From an uncultured Collinsella sp. (GTDB lineage Bacteria > Actinomycetota > Coriobacteriia > Coriobacteriales > Coriobacteriaceae), in contig CATZEP010000003.1 in the NCBI GenBank assembly GCA_958418185.1, positions 5,185 to 69,184 on the forward strand: a stretch of 64,000 nt of DNA. The letters are read 5' to 3'. Shown piece after piece: positions 11,638 to 21,605 of the stretch (position 1 is its first letter; the number at the start of each line of letters is the position of its first letter). The notes below the pieces were generated by a model, which saw only the letters and a program-made list of their open reading frames with translations, did no database searches and had not been told where the DNA came from. A program made the translations under genes and the position numbers.

Positions 11638-12333
11638 TTAAAGCTCCGCTCCGCCTAGTCGGTGCGCGATGCTATCGCAGGCCAAGGCGCCTACGACGGT
11701 CTTGGCGTCTTCGATCTTGCCGTCGAGCACGGCATCGATCAGCTCGTGCAGCGGCACCAGGTCCACGTTGACAAACTCGTCATCATCGGGGTTGGGCGCG
11801 TCGAACTCAAGCTTGGTAGCCAAGTAGATGTGGATGATCTCATCACAAAAACCGCAGGACGTGACAATCGACGTCAAAAAGCGAATGCGACCGGCCCTAA
11901 AGCCCGTCTCCTCATGCAGTTCGCGCTTGGCGCAATCGAGCGGGTCCTCGCCTGGATCGAGCTTGCCGGCGGGAATCTCGACCGTCACGCGGTCGATGGC
12001 GGTGCGGTACTGACGCACCAGTACGATCTTGCCGCTCTCGGTCAGTGCCACAACGGCCGCCGCACCCGGATGGCGAACGATATCGCGGGCGCTGCGGTGA
12101 CCGTTGGGCAGCTCAACCTCAAGACGGTGGACGTCGAGGATCTTGCCCTTCCAGGCGCACTCCTCCGAAAGAATTATCTCGTGCAGCTCGGCATCGTGCG
12201 GGTCGTCGTCACCCAGCACCAGCAGCGGCTCATCGACGACCTCGCCACCGGGCTCGCCCTCGGCGTGTCCGTACGTGCGACCGTCCTGCTCGACGATCTG
12301 CGCGTCCACGAGCTCTTCGTTCTTCTCGTCCAT
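11638..12333 (-). CDS. Nudix hydrolase, ADP-ribose pyrophosphatase type
   Basis: This 231-residue protein has a full Nudix box (GKLDPGEDPLDCAKRELHEE, continuing TGF) after VRQYRTAIDRVTVEIPAGK, the hallmark of the ADP-ribose/NudF subgroup. It probably hydrolyses ADP-ribose or related nucleoside diphosphate sugars. The N-terminal 50 residues are acidic and not part of the core domain. The start at 12333 is preferred because AGAGGA lies 9 nt upstream, whereas the ATG at 12342 directly abuts that site. It lies 21 nt downstream of purD on the same strand and is probably co-transcribed. Confidence 0.9.
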   Translation of the reverse strand: MDEKNEELVDAQIVEQDGRTYGHAEGEPGGEVVDEPLLVLGDDDPHDAELHEIILSEECAWKGKILDVHRLEVELPNGHRSARDIVRHPGAAAVVALTESGKIVLVRQYRTAIDRVTVEIPAGKLDPGEDPLDCAKRELHEETGFRAGRIRFLTSIVTSCGFCDEIIHIYLATKLEFDAPNPDDDEFVNVDLVPLHELIDAVLDGKIEDAKTVVGALACDSIAHRLGGAEL

Positions 12334-12354
12334 CCGTCTCATTCCTCTCGGATT

Positions 12355-13659
<1,305 letters not shown>

Positions 13660-13716
13660 GGGTGCCTCCTCTATGGATGAACGGCCCGCTCCGCGCGAGC
13701 CCTTTGCAAGCAAATA

Positions 13717-13754
13717 TACCCCTCGGCCGCCCGTCCGGGCTGCAAAGGGGTATA
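13717..13754. other. Inverted repeat between purA and purD
   Basis: Ten-bp arms ATATACCCCT (13717-13726) and AGGGGTATAT (13745-13754) enclose GC-rich sequence in the 118-nt purA-purD spacer. No clear T-run follows. It could be a weak terminator, an attenuator or an RNA-processing hairpin. No purine-riboswitch pattern was recognised. Confidence 0.4.
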
Positions 13755-13777
13755 TCGCAATAACCAAATAGTCCCGA

Positions 13778-15073
<1,296 letters not shown>

Positions 15074-15157
15074 TTACATTCATGGCCTGTCTACGCGCCA
15101 TGCCGGCACGCAGAAGCACAAAACACTCCCAGTATACCCGTGCAACGGGCGCCTGTC

Positions 15158-16549
15158 CTACTCCTCGGCATGTGCCCCATCAAGCTCATAGAACTTGGTG
15201 GATGCCGGCAGGAACATCAGGTCGACGTCGCCAATCGGGCCCGAACGGTTCTTGGCCACGACGATACGCGTAACGCCCTCGTCGGGTCGATCGTCGCGCG
15301 AGGCCTCGGCCTCGTCGGCGGAGCGGTCCAAGAACATAACGATATCGGCGTCCTGCTCGATGGAGCCCGATTCACGAAGGTCGGAAAGCTGCGGGCGCTT
15401 GCCGGTACGGGATTCGACCTGACGCGAGAGCTGTGACAGCGCGATGAGCGGGATCTTGAGCTCCTTGGCCATGATCTTCAAACCACGCGACATCTCCGAG
15501 ACCTCGACGGTACGGCTCTCGGAGCGGCGTCCCGGCGGAGGACTCACCAGCTGCAGGTAGTCCAGGATGATGATTGCCTTCTCCTTGTTATGGAGCATAC
15601 GGCGGCTCTTGGCGCGAATCTCGGTCACTGTGGTGCCGGGCGTATCGTCAATCAGAATATCGAGCTTGGACAAGGTCTGCGTAGCCTCGTTGATATTGGC
15701 CCACTGCTCGGGGCTAATGCGGCCCATGCGGAAGTCGCTGATCGAAATCATGGCGTAGGCGCAAATCAGACGCTGGGCAATTTCCTTGCCCGACATCTCC
15801 AGCGAGAAAAAGCCGACGGTATAACCGGCAGCGGCAGCGTTAAGTGCCAGGTTCAGAGCGAACGACGTCTTACCTACAGCAGGACGGGCGCCGATGATGA
15901 TGAGCTGGCCCTCGCGGAAGCCCATGAGCATGCGGTCGAGCGACGGAAAGCCAGTGGGCACGCCCGCGGCCTGGCCACCGGCCTGGCACACTTCCTCGGC
16001 CTCGTTATAGGCCTCGACCATAAACTCGGTCAGCGTCTTGTAGCTCGACTTAACCTCACGCGCCGTGACCTTGAGCAGCTTGCTCTCGGCCAGCTCCACG
16101 ACCTCTTTGGTGTCGGTGGGGGCGTTGTAGGCCAGCGCGTTGATCTCGTTGGTGGCGCCAATCAGCTCGCGCAGCATCGAGTCGCGACGAACGATGGCGG
16201 CATGGTGCTGCCAGTTAACGAGCGACAGGGTCTGACCCATCAGCTCCAAAATGTATGCCTCGCCGCCCACGGCATCGAGCTTGTTGATGCTTCGCAGGTA
16301 ATCGATCAGCGAGATGGAGTCGATGGGGATGCGGCTGTTGTACATATCGACCATCGCGGTATAGATGGTCTTATGAATGGGCCGGTAGAAGTCATCGGGC
16401 TGCAGCTCGACTTGGGCCTCTTCGACCACATCGGGCGAGAGCAGCATAGCGGCCAGCACGTTGGCCTCTGCATCTTGGTTTTGGGGGAGACCCAACTTGG
16501 AGCAACGGTCCTCGACCGTCAGCCCCGTCTCCCTATCGTCATATGCCAT
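15158..16549 (-). CDS. dnaB: Replicative DNA helicase
   Basis: DnaB unwinds the fork ahead of the polymerase as a hexamer. The N-terminal domain (NQDAEANVLAAMLL) binds primase. The RecA-like C-terminal domain has Walker A GARPAVGKTSFAL, FFSLEMS, Walker B IIILDYLQL, SRQVESR and DLRESGSIEQDAD. Three in-frame ATGs cluster at 16561, 16555 and 16549. The last has AGGA at the best distance and I use it. A DciA-like DUF721 gene elsewhere in the window is the likely helicase loader, and no dnaC is seen. Confidence 0.97.
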   Translation of the reverse strand: MAYDDRETGLTVEDRCSKLGLPQNQDAEANVLAAMLLSPDVVEEAQVELQPDDFYRPIHKTIYTAMVDMYNSRIPIDSISLIDYLRSINKLDAVGGEAYILELMGQTLSLVNWQHHAAIVRRDSMLRELIGATNEINALAYNAPTDTKEVVELAESKLLKVTAREVKSSYKTLTEFMVEAYNEAEEVCQAGGQAAGVPTGFPSLDRMLMGFREGQLIIIGARPAVGKTSFALNLALNAAAAGYTVGFFSLEMSGKEIAQRLICAYAMISISDFRMGRISPEQWANINEATQTLSKLDILIDDTPGTTVTEIRAKSRRMLHNKEKAIIILDYLQLVSPPPGRRSESRTVEVSEMSRGLKIMAKELKIPLIALSQLSRQVESRTGKRPQLSDLRESGSIEQDADIVMFLDRSADEAEASRDDRPDEGVTRIVVAKNRSGPIGDVDLMFLPASTKFYELDGAHAEE

Positions 16550-16701
16550 GAGCATCCTCATTCATATCGCTTGCGAGCATCCATAGTATCAGCCACGGCT
16601 ATAAATCGAGCCGCGCCTTGGCAATCATCACCGAACCAAACGGATGAACGGTCCTATACACGGGACCGCATCTCAATGACTGCTATGAACTCACCCGGCG
16701 C

Positions 16702-16741
16702 AAAAAAATAAAAGGGCGCCCTGGTCTCCCAGAGCGCCCTT
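16702..16741 (-). terminator. Rho-independent terminator after rplI
   Basis: The stem AAGGGCGC/GCGCCCTT is followed on the minus strand by a T-rich run (TTTTATTTTTTT). It closes the rpsF-ssb-rpsR-rplI transcript. Confidence 0.9.
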
Positions 16742-16773
16742 CTTAGAACAAGATTGTTGCGTTGCAGCAAATG

Positions 16774-17313
16774 CTACTCGGCAGCAGCCTCGGTCTCGAC
16801 CTCGGCGGTCTCGGTCTCGGCGACCTCAGCGGTCTCCTCAACCTCAGCCTCGGCAGCGAGCTCCTCGGCGGTAACGCCGACGAGAACGACAACCTCGGCC
16901 TTGATCTCGCGGTACAGCGAGATAGCGACGGTGTGGGCACCGGCAACCTTGATGGGCTTACCGAGCTCAACGCGCTTGCGGTCGATGTCCATACCGAGCT
17001 GATCCTTGATGGCGTCAGCGATCATAGCGGCGGTAACGGAGCCAAAGAGGATGCCCTCGTCGCCAACCTTGACGTCAACGGTGACCTGCTTGCCCTCGAA
17101 GGCAGCCTTGGTCTCGTTGGCGGTAGCCAGACGGACGGCCTCGCGCTTGGCGATGTTGTTGCGACGCTCGTCGAGCTGCTTGAGGTTGCCCTTGGTGGCG
17201 GCAACAGCGAGCTTCTTGGGGAACAGGAAGTTCTCAGCGTAACCCTGAGCGACCTCTACGACGTCACCCTCGCCGCCCTTGCCCTTGATCTCATCGAGAA
17301 GAATAACCTTCAT
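16774..17313 (-). CDS. rplI: 50S ribosomal protein bL9
   Basis: The N-terminal L9 domain starts MKVILLDEIKGKGGEGDVV and has the GYAENFLFPKKLAV signature. A long connecting helix and the C-terminal domain follow. It ends in an extra tail of about 35 residues made almost only of Glu, Ala, Val and Thr, which is not part of the usual 148-150-residue protein. Such acidic alanine-rich tails are seen in some actinobacterial ribosomal proteins; a role here is unknown. rpsR lies 15 nt upstream, so this is the last gene of the S6-SSB-S18-L9 operon. Confidence 0.97.
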   Translation of the reverse strand: MKVILLDEIKGKGGEGDVVEVAQGYAENFLFPKKLAVAATKGNLKQLDERRNNIAKREAVRLATANETKAAFEGKQVTVDVKVGDEGILFGSVTAAMIADAIKDQLGMDIDRKRVELGKPIKVAGAHTVAISLYREIKAEVVVLVGVTAEELAAEAEVEETAEVAETETAEVETEAAAE

Positions 17314-17328
17314 GATGCGTCTCCCTTC

Positions 17329-17595
17329 TTAGCCGCGGTCGCGGTTGCCACGAGAGGAAACCACGGGGACGGTGTACGGCAGGAGAGCCATCTCGCGGGC
17401 GCGCTTGATGGCGTTGGCGATGTCATGCTGATGCTGCGTGCAAGCGCCAGTGACGCGACGGGGCTTGATCTTGCCACGGTCGGTCATGTACTTACGGAGA
17501 AGCTGAGTGTCCTTATAGTCGATGAACTCAGTGTTCTCCTTGCAGAACTGGCAGTACTTACGACGCGGCTGACGTGCAGAATAATCATTAGCCAT
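17329..17595 (-). CDS. rpsR: 30S ribosomal protein bS18
   Basis: The 88-residue protein shows the core [19 protein letters not shown] followed by [13 protein letters not shown]. It keeps CQFC near the N-terminus and the later Cys and His, so it is the zinc-binding (C+) form. The start at 17595 has AAAGGT upstream; the frame extends further but without the family N-terminus. It lies between ssb and rplI. Confidence 0.97.
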   Translation of the reverse strand: MANDYSARQPRRKYCQFCKENTEFIDYKDTQLLRKYMTDRGKIKPRRVTGACTQHQHDIANAIKRAREMALLPYTVPVVSSRGNRDRG

Positions 17596-17667
17596 GTCAA
17601 AATACCTTTCGTTTGGCAACTTCGGCGAGCCGAAGCCGCCTCTCACTCAAAAATAGGTGAACAACCC

Positions 17668-18120
17668 TTAGAACGGGATGTCCTCATCGTAGACGTCGAC
17701 CGCGGGCGGCGTAGCCACCGGTGCGGCAGGACGTGCTGTGGGCGCGGGAGCTGCGGGGGCGTAACCGCCCTGATCGTAGCCACTCTGGCCACCACGGGAG
17801 CTCATAAACTCGATCTCATCAACGATGACCTCAAGCTTGCTCCTGCGCTGACCGTCGCGCTCCCAAGAGCTGTAGCGCAGCTTGCCCTCGATCGCGACCT
17901 TGTTTCCCTTTGCCAGGAAACGGCTCACGGCCTCGGCGCGGGTGCCGAACATAGTGCAGTCGACAAAGTTGGGATAGTCCTCCCACTCGCCAGTCTGCGC
18001 GTTGCGGCGACGATCGTTCACGGCGACGCCAAAGGACAGAACCTGGGTTCCGCCGGCGGTGGCGCGCAGCTCGGGATCGCGGGTGAGGTTACCGGTGATG
18101 TTCACTCGATTGATGCTCAT
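17668..18120 (-). CDS. ssb: Single-stranded DNA-binding protein
   Basis: The 150-residue protein has the OB fold (MSINRVNITGNLTRDPELR, NFVDCTMFGTRAEAV, LRYSSWERDGQRR), a Gly/Pro/Ala-rich flexible linker and the partner-binding tip DEDIPF. Position between rpsF and rpsR is the classical arrangement, which couples S6/S18 and SSB expression. Confidence 0.97.
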   Translation of the reverse strand: MSINRVNITGNLTRDPELRATAGGTQVLSFGVAVNDRRRNAQTGEWEDYPNFVDCTMFGTRAEAVSRFLAKGNKVAIEGKLRYSSWERDGQRRSKLEVIVDEIEFMSSRGGQSGYDQGGYAPAAPAPTARPAAPVATPPAVDVYDEDIPF

Positions 18121-18168
18121 AACTCACTACTTCCTCTTGGGGCACAAGCCCAGTCCAAAACGACAGTC

Positions 18169-18462
18169 TTACTCCTGGTCGTCGCGACGGACGATCATGT
18201 GGCGGACCACAGCGTCGGTGATGCGCAGGACGCGATCAAGCTCGGCGATCTGGGTAGGATCTGCGTGGAAGTTGATGAGGGTGTAGTCACCATCGGTGAG
18301 GTCGTTGATCTCGTAGGCGAGCTTGCGCTTGCCCCACTCGTCAACGGAGTCGACCTTGCCAGCGCCCTCAGCGATCGTGGTATCGATACGCTTCATAACA
18401 GCGAGACGAGTCTCGGGGTCGAGCGACGGGTCAACAAAGAACAGCAGTTCATAAGCCTTCAT
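18169..18462 (-). CDS. rpsF: 30S ribosomal protein bS6
   Basis: The 97-residue protein begins MKAYELLFFVDPSLDPETR and contains DEWGKRKLAYEI and DYTLINFHADP, all typical of S6. It pairs with S18 on the 30S platform. The start has a near-perfect ribosome site (GAGGAGGTGA) and is the first gene of the operon. A hairpin in the leader at 18489-18518 (GCTTCAGG/CCTGAAGC) is where an S6:S18 autoregulatory element could lie. I could not match its conserved bases. Confidence 0.97.
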   Translation of the reverse strand: MKAYELLFFVDPSLDPETRLAVMKRIDTTIAEGAGKVDSVDEWGKRKLAYEINDLTDGDYTLINFHADPTQIAELDRVLRITDAVVRHMIVRRDDQE

Positions 18463-18533
18463 ATTGTCACCTCCTCTGGGCAAATGTGGCTTCAGGTCGT
18501 GAAGGTGCGCCTGAAGCAGGAAAAGACTTGGTA

Positions 18534-18562
18534 ATAATATCTTTCAACCTCCTAGGCTGCAA
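18534..18562 (-). promoter_or_regulatory. Promoter of the rpsF operon
   Basis: On the minus strand TTGCAG (-35, 18557-18562) and TATTAT (-10, 18534-18539) are separated by 17 nt, about 70 nt before the rpsF ATG. Confidence 0.65.
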
Positions 18563-18924
18563 GAATATGCAGCTACAACCTCATGACCTCCACATATGTC
18601 CATGCTTACACGGCTCTTCATGCGTATTCCAACCAAATGCTGACCAAGAACTTGACGGATTCGATAGCAAGATACGCCGCGGCGAGGACAACCCGAGCCA
18701 AACCGCAGGTCGCCGATTGCAGGGTTGTGGTCGCAAAATGCATACCACCAGTTCGATCGATTGCCTCAAATTTTTTAAATTCGCTGCCACGTCATTCATG
18801 AATACCTATTTTGAACAGAACATCGAGCGCGATCTGGCTGGTCAGGATGCTTTTTTAGCACTTATCTGACACATGCCGGATACAGGCGTGGAGCGAGCGG
18901 TTTAAAAAATGCCAAGTTTTCTGT
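18563..18924. other. Intergenic stretch without recognisable gene
   Basis: About 360 nt between the rpsF promoter and the tRNA-Ser promoter. Short open frames exist on both strands but none has a ribosome site or a recognisable product. The DNA is AT-richer than its surroundings. I see no clear RNA gene. Confidence 0.5.
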
Positions 18925-18952
18925 TTGCACTTTTCGATTCCTCGTGTATACT
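18925..18952 (+). promoter_or_regulatory. Promoter of the tRNA-Ser pair
   Basis: TTGCAC (18925-18930) and TATACT (18947-18952) are spaced by 16 nt and lie 16 nt before the first tRNA. Confidence 0.7.
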
Positions 18953-18968
18953 GACTTTCGCATTTAAC

Positions 18969-19059
18969 GGAGAGTTGTCCGAGTGGCCGAAGGAGCACGA
19001 TTGGAAATCGTGTAGGCGTCAAAAGCGTCTCCAGGGTTCAAATCCCTGACTCTCCGCCA
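18969..19059 (+). tRNA. tRNA-Ser(GGA)
   Basis: A 91-nt class II tRNA with acceptor GGAGAGT/ACTCTCC, anticodon loop TTGGAAA (anticodon GGA), a long variable arm, T-loop GTTCAAATC and encoded CCA. Confidence 0.97.
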
Positions 19060-19107
19060 GTTAATTCCAAAGCAGGCCTTAGTGCCTGCTTTGTTTTTAC
19101 CCCACGC

Positions 19108-19198
19108 GGAGGGGTGGCAGAGTGGTTGAATGCGGCGGTCTCGAAAACCGTTTGGCCTGTATAAGGTCACGAGGGTTCGAATCCCTCCTCCTCCGCCA
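19108..19198 (+). tRNA. tRNA-Ser(CGA)
   Basis: A 91-nt class II tRNA with acceptor GGAGGGG/CTCCTCC, anticodon loop CTCGAAA (anticodon CGA), a variable arm, T-loop GTTCGAATC and encoded CCA. It lies 48 nt after the first tRNA-Ser. Confidence 0.97.
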
Positions 19199-19210
19199 TT
19201 TTGGTTGAGA

Positions 19211-19236
19211 AAGCTCCCAGTATTGGGGGCTTTTTT
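19211..19236 (+). terminator. Terminator after the tRNA-Ser pair
   Basis: A short stem (AAGCTCCC/GGGGGCTT with one wobble) runs into a T-run, 12 nt after the tRNA. Confidence 0.8.
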
Positions 19237-19262
19237 GTTTTGAGTCCTTAACAAGCAAATAC

Positions 19263-19402
19263 GGCGGAGGAGGAGGGATTCGAACCCGCCAGGGCGCGGA
19301 GCGTAAAGAAAACGCGCCAGCGGCGCGTTTTTAGCGCAGTGCGGTCGGCTTAAGCCGACCGGATAAATTTTGAGCTCTGCTCAAAATTTAGACATCCCTC
19401 CT
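19263..19402. repeat. tRNA-tail element downstream of tRNA-Ser(CGA)
   Basis: Positions 19263-19287 are an exact 25-nt inverted copy of the 3' end of the tRNA-Ser(CGA) gene (19173-19197). Next come CGCCAGGGCGCGGAGCGTAA, a hairpin (AACGCGCC/GGCGCGTT), a perfect TCGGCTTAAGCCGA palindrome and a mirrored AAATTTTGAGC/GCTCAAAATTT stem. The end is GACATCCCTCC, in direct orientation like the tRNA end. The same core follows tRNA-Gly at about 56.6 kb. Confidence 0.7.
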
Positions 19403-19534
19403 ATTCAACCACGCCCCCATCGCATTCAGCATCAACCCAGTCCCGACCGTTTGCCGAGCAATAGGGTCGCAATCGTCGCCGAACATGTACTATGTACGGG
19501 CATTGTCCAAACCCGTAACCCAAAGGACCCCATC

Positions 19535-20224
19535 TTGCCCGTCGTCGCCGCTATGACCGTTACCCCACATGCCTCGGATGCCATGGTCGCCATCCCCTTT
19601 TGGCTCGAGATGTTCGCCGTTGTCGCTGCATCGATCTCGGGTGTGTTGGTTGCGCGCGAGCACAAGCTCGACCTGGTGGGCGCCGTCGCGCTCGCCGTGG
19701 TTTGCGGCCTAGGCGGCGGTCTTTTGCGCGACATGACACTCCAGGTCGGCAACGTCTACATCCTCAACCAGCCAATGGCGCTGCCGCTTTCCATTGCCAC
19801 GGCAGCCATCATCTATATCTTTCCGGCAATCGTCGACAAGCCCGAAAAACTCATTCCCCTGCTCGACATCATCTCAGTCGGCATCTATGCGGCAACCGGC
19901 GCGGACAAGGCGCTGGTCTACGGATTTGCACCCGCCGTATGCGTCATGATGGGCTTTTTCACCGCGGTGGGCGGCGGCATGCTGCGCGACGGTTTTATGG
20001 GTGTGGTTCCGGGCATCTTCCAACGTACTAACTTTTATGCCATCGCCGCCATCGCCGGATCGACAAGCTATGTGTGTCTCGTTATGAGCGGCATCGTGAG
20101 CAATGTCGCCGCGCTGGTCGTATGCGTTGTCGTGACCATGGGTCTGCGCTGGCTCTCACTGCGCTTTGACATCAAAAGCCCCACCGAAGAAGACATCGCG
20201 CGCTTCTTGCATCGCAAAAAGTAG
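19535..20224 (+). CDS. TRIC-type (UPF0126/YadS) membrane channel protein
   Basis: The protein has two repeats of three transmembrane helices, each with a glycine-rich signature: GLGGGLLRDMTL and AVGGGMLRDGFMG. These mark the prokaryotic TRIC cation-channel family (UPF0126). Substrate ions cannot be told from sequence. A TTG start at 19535 has AAAGGA 7 nt upstream and gives 229 residues. The ATG at 19553 lacks a ribosome site. The frame extends upstream to 19370, but that part overlaps the tRNA-tail repeat and is not supported. Confidence 0.85.
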   Translation: MPVVAAMTVTPHASDAMVAIPFWLEMFAVVAASISGVLVAREHKLDLVGAVALAVVCGLGGGLLRDMTLQVGNVYILNQPMALPLSIATAAIIYIFPAIVDKPEKLIPLLDIISVGIYAATGADKALVYGFAPAVCVMMGFFTAVGGGMLRDGFMGVVPGIFQRTNFYAIAAIAGSTSYVCLVMSGIVSNVAALVVCVVVTMGLRWLSLRFDIKSPTEEDIARFLHRKK

Positions 20225-20293
20225 ACAGCACGGCACGATCCTTCGAAATGCAACCGAGAGGTTCTTTTAGAGCGCCCGCGCGTTGGGTACCCT

Positions 20294-20318
20294 GTTAGAT
20301 ACATGTCGAGTATCTAAC
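20294..20318. promoter_or_regulatory. Operator-like palindrome before the bactofilin-like gene
   Basis: Perfect 9-bp arms GTTAGATAC (20294-20302) and GTATCTAAC (20310-20318) with a 7-nt spacer lie 12 nt before the start codon, overlapping the untranslated leader. A regulator site or a translation-control hairpin is possible. Confidence 0.5.
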
Positions 20319-20330
20319 GAAGGATTCACT

Positions 20331-21476
20331 ATGCCCTGCAACCTAGCACCGTCGACCCAGCGCCGTAAAGCGCAGGCCCGCATCGTCCTCCTATTTGCAC
20401 TGATTGCGCTTGCGCTGACCATATTTCCCACGGCGTCGTTCGCCGGCACAGACACCGCGGGCAACGTACTCGCAACCGAAGCTGACTCAAATCCGTCTGG
20501 CGCCGAGGGCGACCTGTACTGGGCCGGCCAAAACCTTAACCTGGACGACGCCTCTATCGACCGCGATATTATCGCGGCGGGCGACAGCCTATCGATTCGC
20601 GACTGCACCGTAGGCGGAGCCGTTCGCCTGGCGGCACGCACCATCGATATCTCCAAAACCGCAATCGATGGCAGCATGACGGTAGCCGGTCAGCATGTCG
20701 TGCTCAACACCGGTAGCACCGCCAACTGTTTTTACGCGATGGGTGAGACAGTTGCCCTACGCGGGTCTGCCAAGTCGGCAGCGCTCGCGGGCAGTACGGT
20801 AACCATCGACGGCACCGTCGATGGCGATGTCGAGGTCTGGGCTGACAAACTCATCCTGGGCAAAAACGCCCGCGTCACTGGCACGGTGAACGCCCACATC
20901 TCCGAGGATCCCGAGCGGGCCGATGGCGCTCGGGTCGGAGCCCTCAAGATCGACCGCACCGAGAACGAGGACGCCTCAACGATTAACGACACCATCGGCG
21001 GCATCGTCGCCGCGGCGCTTTCCACCTGCTTTGTCGCAATCCTCCTCGAGCTCGTCTTTCCGCGCGCGACCGCCAGCGCCGCCGGCATGCTCCGCCGGCG
21101 TCCCACCCCGCTGTGGGTGAGCGGTCTTCTGGGCACGGTGGCCGCCATTCCCGCCGTCCTGTTGCTCATCATCTCGATTGCAGGTCTGCCGCTCGCCGGA
21201 GCCCTCATGTGTGCCGCGATCGGCATCGCTCTGGTCTCGGCGGCATTTACGGGCACCGCGATCGCACGCATGCTCGGACACAGCCAGAACCGCTACGCCA
21301 TGGCCGCCGTGGGCGGTATCGCGGCGGGCGCGCTCACGGCACTTCCCCTTATGGGCAGCTTTGTCAGCGGCGTAGCCTTCGTCTTTACGCTCGGCTACGT
21401 CATCCAGATCATCTGGCGCAACGCCCGCCTCAAGCCGCAGCAGGCCGCCAACACCCCGGGCCTTCCCTCCGCCTAA
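20331..21476 (+). CDS. Exported bactofilin-like beta-repeat protein with membrane C-terminus
   Basis: The 381-residue protein has a signal peptide (LFALIALALTIFPTASFAG). About 150 residues of short beta-helix-type repeats follow (for example GGAVRLAARTID and GTVDGDVEVWADKLIL), resembling polymer-forming bactofilin repeats. Four hydrophobic helices lie in the last 150 residues. Related exported polymer-forming proteins with a membrane tail occur in many bacteria and their role is unclear. AAGGA precedes the ATG by 6 nt. No operon partner is evident. The cell-surface placement is inferred from the signal peptide. Confidence 0.8.
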   Translation: MPCNLAPSTQRRKAQARIVLLFALIALALTIFPTASFAGTDTAGNVLATEADSNPSGAEGDLYWAGQNLNLDDASIDRDIIAAGDSLSIRDCTVGGAVRLAARTIDISKTAIDGSMTVAGQHVVLNTGSTANCFYAMGETVALRGSAKSAALAGSTVTIDGTVDGDVEVWADKLILGKNARVTGTVNAHISEDPERADGARVGALKIDRTENEDASTINDTIGGIVAAALSTCFVAILLELVFPRATASAAGMLRRRPTPLWVSGLLGTVAAIPAVLLLIISIAGLPLAGALMCAAIGIALVSAAFTGTAIARMLGHSQNRYAMAAVGGIAAGALTALPLMGSFVSGVAFVFTLGYVIQIIWRNARLKPQQAANTPGLPSA

Positions 21477-21483
21477 CCGCCAA

Positions 21484-21516
21484 CCACCGCAAAGGGGCCA
21501 GGCACCTTTGCGGTGG
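21484..21516. repeat. REP-like palindrome with GGCCAGGCACC core
   Basis: Perfect 12-bp arms CCACCGCAAAGG and CCTTTGCGGTGG enclose a 9-nt loop. The core resembles the widespread GGGGNCAGGCACCTTT repeats of many bacterial genomes (from memory, unchecked). It lies just after the bactofilin-like gene. Confidence 0.55.
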
Positions 21517-21545
21517 TACAGACCAACTCAATCCCCGTGCACCAA

Positions 21546-21578
21546 AAAGGGCACCGACCGCGATGGTCGGCGCCCTTT
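21546..21578. terminator. Bidirectional terminator between the bactofilin-like gene and typA
   Basis: The stem AAAGGGC-CCGACC/GGTCGG-GCCCTTT has T-rich sequence on both strands, stronger on the minus strand after typA. Confidence 0.85.
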
Positions 21579-21605
21579 CTTGTTAGTCGCTATAAAGCTC
21601 AGCGC

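Noticed and set aside
13660..13777. Purine riboswitch between purA and purD
   Set aside because: Only a simple inverted repeat is visible; no conserved purine-riboswitch core was recognised.
18489..18518. Firm assignment of an S6:S18 autoregulatory RNA in the rpsF leader
   Set aside because: A hairpin is present, but I could not match the conserved bulge and loop bases, so it is only mentioned in the rpsF entry.
18486..18869. 127-codon frame in the rpsF-tRNA gap
   Set aside because: It begins in the rpsF leader, crosses the rpsF promoter, lacks a ribosome site and has no recognisable content.
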